The notes under the pieces were generated by a model. It was not told the DNA's origin. It did not search any database and worked only from the letters and a program-made list of their open reading frames with translations. From assembly GCF_000333595.1 (NCBI RefSeq), contig NZ_BADK01000609.1, positions 1 through 32,406 on the forward strand: 32,406 nt of DNA. The letters are read 5' to 3'. This DNA comes from Azospirillum sp. B506. GTDB lineage: Bacteria > Pseudomonadota > Alphaproteobacteria > Azospirillales > Azospirillaceae. A program made the position numbers and the translations under genes. Shown piece by piece: positions 30,461 through 32,406 of the stretch (positions are counted from its first letter, which is position 1; each line of letters opens with the position of its first letter).

Positions 30461-32406
30461 TTAAAACGGCGAATCGGTTGCGACCTCGCCCGCCGGCGAT
30501 TTCGCATCCTCAACCAGTTTAGCAACCGCCGCGTCGAGGGCAAGAATTTCCTGATCCTTGCCGCCCAGCACGCGGAGCGCGACCGTCCGTTCGTCCGCCT
30601 CCCGCTTTCCGACAACCAGCATCAGCGGCACCTTCTGCAGGCTGTGCTCGCGGACCTTCAGGTTGATCTTCTCGTTGCGGGTGTCGAGTTCGACGCGCAG
30701 GCCCTTGCGCTTCAGCAGGGCGGCGACTTCCTCGGCATAACCGTCGGCCTCGCTGGTGATGGTGGCGACGGTCACCTGGACCGGCGACAACCAAAGCGGG
30801 AACTTGCCGGCATAATGCTCGATCAGCATGCCGATGAAGCGCTCCATCGACCCCAGGATCGCGCGGTGCAGCATGATCGGGCGATGGCGGGCGCCATCCT
30901 CGCCGATATAGCTGGCATCGAGCCGTTCCGGCAGGTTCGGATCATACTGCAGGGTGCCGCACTGCCAGGTCCGGCCGATGGCGTCGGTCAGGTGGAACTC
31001 CACCTTCGGGCCGTAGAAGGCACCCTCGCCCGGCAGCTCTTCATACTCCAGCCCGGCATCGCGCAGCGCCTGGGCCAGCGCGCCCTCGGCCCGGTCCCAC
31101 AGCTCGTCGGCACCGGTGCGGACATCCGGACGCAACGCCAGCTTCACCGAGATCTTGTCGAAGCCCAGATCCTTGTAGACGCCGAGCTGCAGCTTGAAAT
31201 ACTCGGCCGCCTCGCTCTGCACCTGATCCTCGGTGCAGAAGATGTGGGCGTCGTCCTGGGTGAAGGCACGCACGCGCATGATGCCGTGCAGGGCGCCCGA
31301 CGGCTCGTTGCGATGGCAGGCGCCGAACTCCGCCATGCGGATCGGCAGGTCGCGGTAGGATCGCAGGCCGTGGCGGAAGATCTGGACATGGCCGGGGCAG
31401 TTCATCGGCTTGATGCCCAGCAGCTTCTCGCCGCCGTCGGCCTCCACCTTGAACATGTTGTCGCCATACATGTCCCAGTGGCCCGACGCCTTGAACAGCG
31501 AGCTGTCGATCAGCTGCGGCGTCTTCACCTCGACATAGCCGGCGGCCTTCAGCTTGGTGCGGATGTAGTTTTCCAGCGTCCGGTAGAGGGTCCAGCCCTT
31601 CGGATGCCAGAAGACCGAGCCGACCGCCTCTTCCTGGACATGGAACAGGTCCAGCTCCTTGCCCAGCTTGCGATGGTCGCGCTTCTCCGCCTCCTCGATC
31701 TGGTGCAGGTAGGCCTTCAGCTCCTTCTCGTCGCGCCAGGCGGTGCCGTAGATGCGCTGGAGCATGGGGTTGCGGCTGTCGCCGCGCCAGTAGGCGCCGG
31801 CCACCTTCATCAGCTTGAAGCCCTGGCCGACCTTGCCGGTGGTCATGGCGTGGGGACCGCGGCACAGATCCAGCCAGTCGCCCTGGCGGTAGATCGACAC
31901 CGGCTCGCCCTGCGGGATCGCCTCGATCAGCTCGGCCTTGTAATGCTCGCCGAGATTCTTGAAGTAGGCGACCGCCTCGTCGCGGTCCCAGACCTCGCGG
32001 ACGATCGGGATGTCGGCCCCGACGATCTCGCGCATCTTCGCCTCGATCTTCTCCAGATCCTCGGGCGTGAACGGCTCGTCGCGCGCGAAGTCATAGTAGA
32101 AACCGGTGGCGATCGACGGGCCGATGGTGACCTGCGTGCCGGGATAGAGCTTCTGCACCGCATCGGCCAGCACATGGGCGGCGTCGTGGCGGATGACGTC
32201 GAGGGCGTCGGCGTGGGTGCGCGTGACGATCTCGATCTTGGCGTTGGTAGTGACGGTGGTGGTGAGGTCCTTCACCGTGCCGTCGATCTTGACGGCAAGC
32301 GCATCTTTGGCCAGGCGCGAACCGATGGACTGGGCAATCTCAAGCCCCGTCACCGGCCGGTCGAACTCCCGCACGCTGCCGTCGGGCAGCGTGATGGCGA
32401 TGTTGA
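30461..32406 (-). CDS. thrS: Threonyl-tRNA synthetase, N-terminus cut by the window end
   Basis: About 648 residues are visible. The frame stays open to the window edge, and the residues [28 protein letters not shown] are the usual N-terminal TGS domain lacking only a few residues. The editing (SAD) domain has [19 protein letters not shown]. The class-II core has the zinc-site motif [48 protein letters not shown], and motif 3 [20 protein letters not shown]. The C-terminal anticodon-binding domain begins near [11 protein letters not shown]. It charges tRNA-Thr and is followed by infC, an arrangement common in bacteria. The internal GTG at 32374 is not the true start. Confidence 0.95.
   Translation of the reverse strand, partial: NIAITLPDGSVREFDRPVTGLEIAQSIGSRLAKDALAVKIDGTVKDLTTTVTTNAKIEIVTRTHADALDVIRHDAAHVLADAVQKLYPGTQVTIGPSIATGFYYDFARDEPFTPEDLEKIEAKMREIVGADIPIVREVWDRDEAVAYFKNLGEHYKAELIEAIPQGEPVSIYRQGDWLDLCRGPHAMTTGKVGQGFKLMKVAGAYWRGDSRNPMLQRIYGTAWRDEKELKAYLHQIEEAEKRDHRKLGKELDLFHVQEEAVGSVFWHPKGWTLYRTLENYIRTKLKAAGYVEVKTPQLIDSSLFKASGHWDMYGDNMFKVEADGGEKLLGIKPMNCPGHVQIFRHGLRSYRDLPIRMAEFGACHRNEPSGALHGIMRVRAFTQDDAHIFCTEDQVQSEAAEYFKLQLGVYKDLGFDKISVKLALRPDVRTGADELWDRAEGALAQALRDAGLEYEELPGEGAFYGPKVEFHLTDAIGRTWQCGTLQYDPNLPERLDASYIGEDGARHRPIMLHRAILGSMERFIGMLIEHYAGKFPLWLSPVQVTVATITSEADGYAEEVAALLKRKGLRVELDTRNEKINLKVREHSLQKVPLMLVVGKREADERTVALRVLGGKDQEILALDAAVAKLVEDAKSPAGEVATDSPF

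Overview
The window is a GC-rich (roughly 70%) chromosomal segment from an alphaproteobacterium, most likely an Azospirillum-like member of the Rhodospirillales. This is inferred from the gene content (NnrU, DUF2934, DUF4398 lipoproteins, a zeta-class maleylacetoacetate isomerase, a thrS-infC pair) and the strong G/C third-position bias. No species call can be made from the sequence alone. There are no rRNA or tRNA genes, insertion sequences, phage genes or CRISPR arrays.

Layout. Positions 1-8.2 kb hold housekeeping and envelope genes: a truncated class-I glutamine amidotransferase (C26 peptidase family), three small proline- or serine-rich proteins (two of them exported), a DUF4398 lipoprotein overlapping a DUF4398-OmpA lipoprotein, a DedA protein, NnrU behind an FNR-type box, a CBS-pair protein, a DUF2934 protein, a double cold-shock protein with a GDRGF linker, and an EamA exporter. 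An 871-residue hybrid histidine kinase follows (8.3-10.9 kb). The last 2.7 kb carry infC and the 3' part of thrS, separated from the upstream gene by a strong bidirectional terminator.

The centre (about 11.0-28.3 kb) is a coherent aromatic-acid catabolic cluster. On the minus strand, livK and livHMGF-maiA encode a branched-chain-amino-acid-type ABC transporter with maleylacetoacetate isomerase at the end of its operon. Facing it are paaX, a ferritin-like diiron oxygenase gene and a 2Fe-2S/FAD reductase gene. Then come a chemoreceptor, a fumarylacetoacetase-homogentisate dioxygenase operon, a divergent MarR regulator, paaY, and an FAD monooxygenase with a 65-residue DUF2783 partner. This last pair matches the description of the MhaAB 3-hydroxyphenylacetate 6-hydroxylase, which makes homogentisate. 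None of the canonical paaABCDE/paaG/Z/J/K genes is in the window. The inferred route is: uptake of a phenylacetate-type acid, ring hydroxylation by the diiron enzyme, a second hydroxylation by MhaAB to homogentisate, then HmgA, MaiA and Fah to fumarate and acetoacetate.

Three shared cis-element sets tie the cluster together. (1) A paired inverted half-site ATGAYACA-N25-TGTRTCAT occurs with identical spacing upstream of paaX/livK and of the diiron gene; it is the candidate PaaX operator. (2) A 16-bp box like AGTTTCGTTTGAAACT occurs at hmgA/marR, livK and mhaA; it is the candidate MarR operator. (3) Perfect FNR boxes (TTGAT-N4-ATCAA) lie upstream of both oxygenase genes, suggesting that these oxygen-consuming enzymes are controlled by oxygen limitation. 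The substrate assignment and regulator-to-operator assignments are inferences; the motifs themselves are read directly from the sequence.
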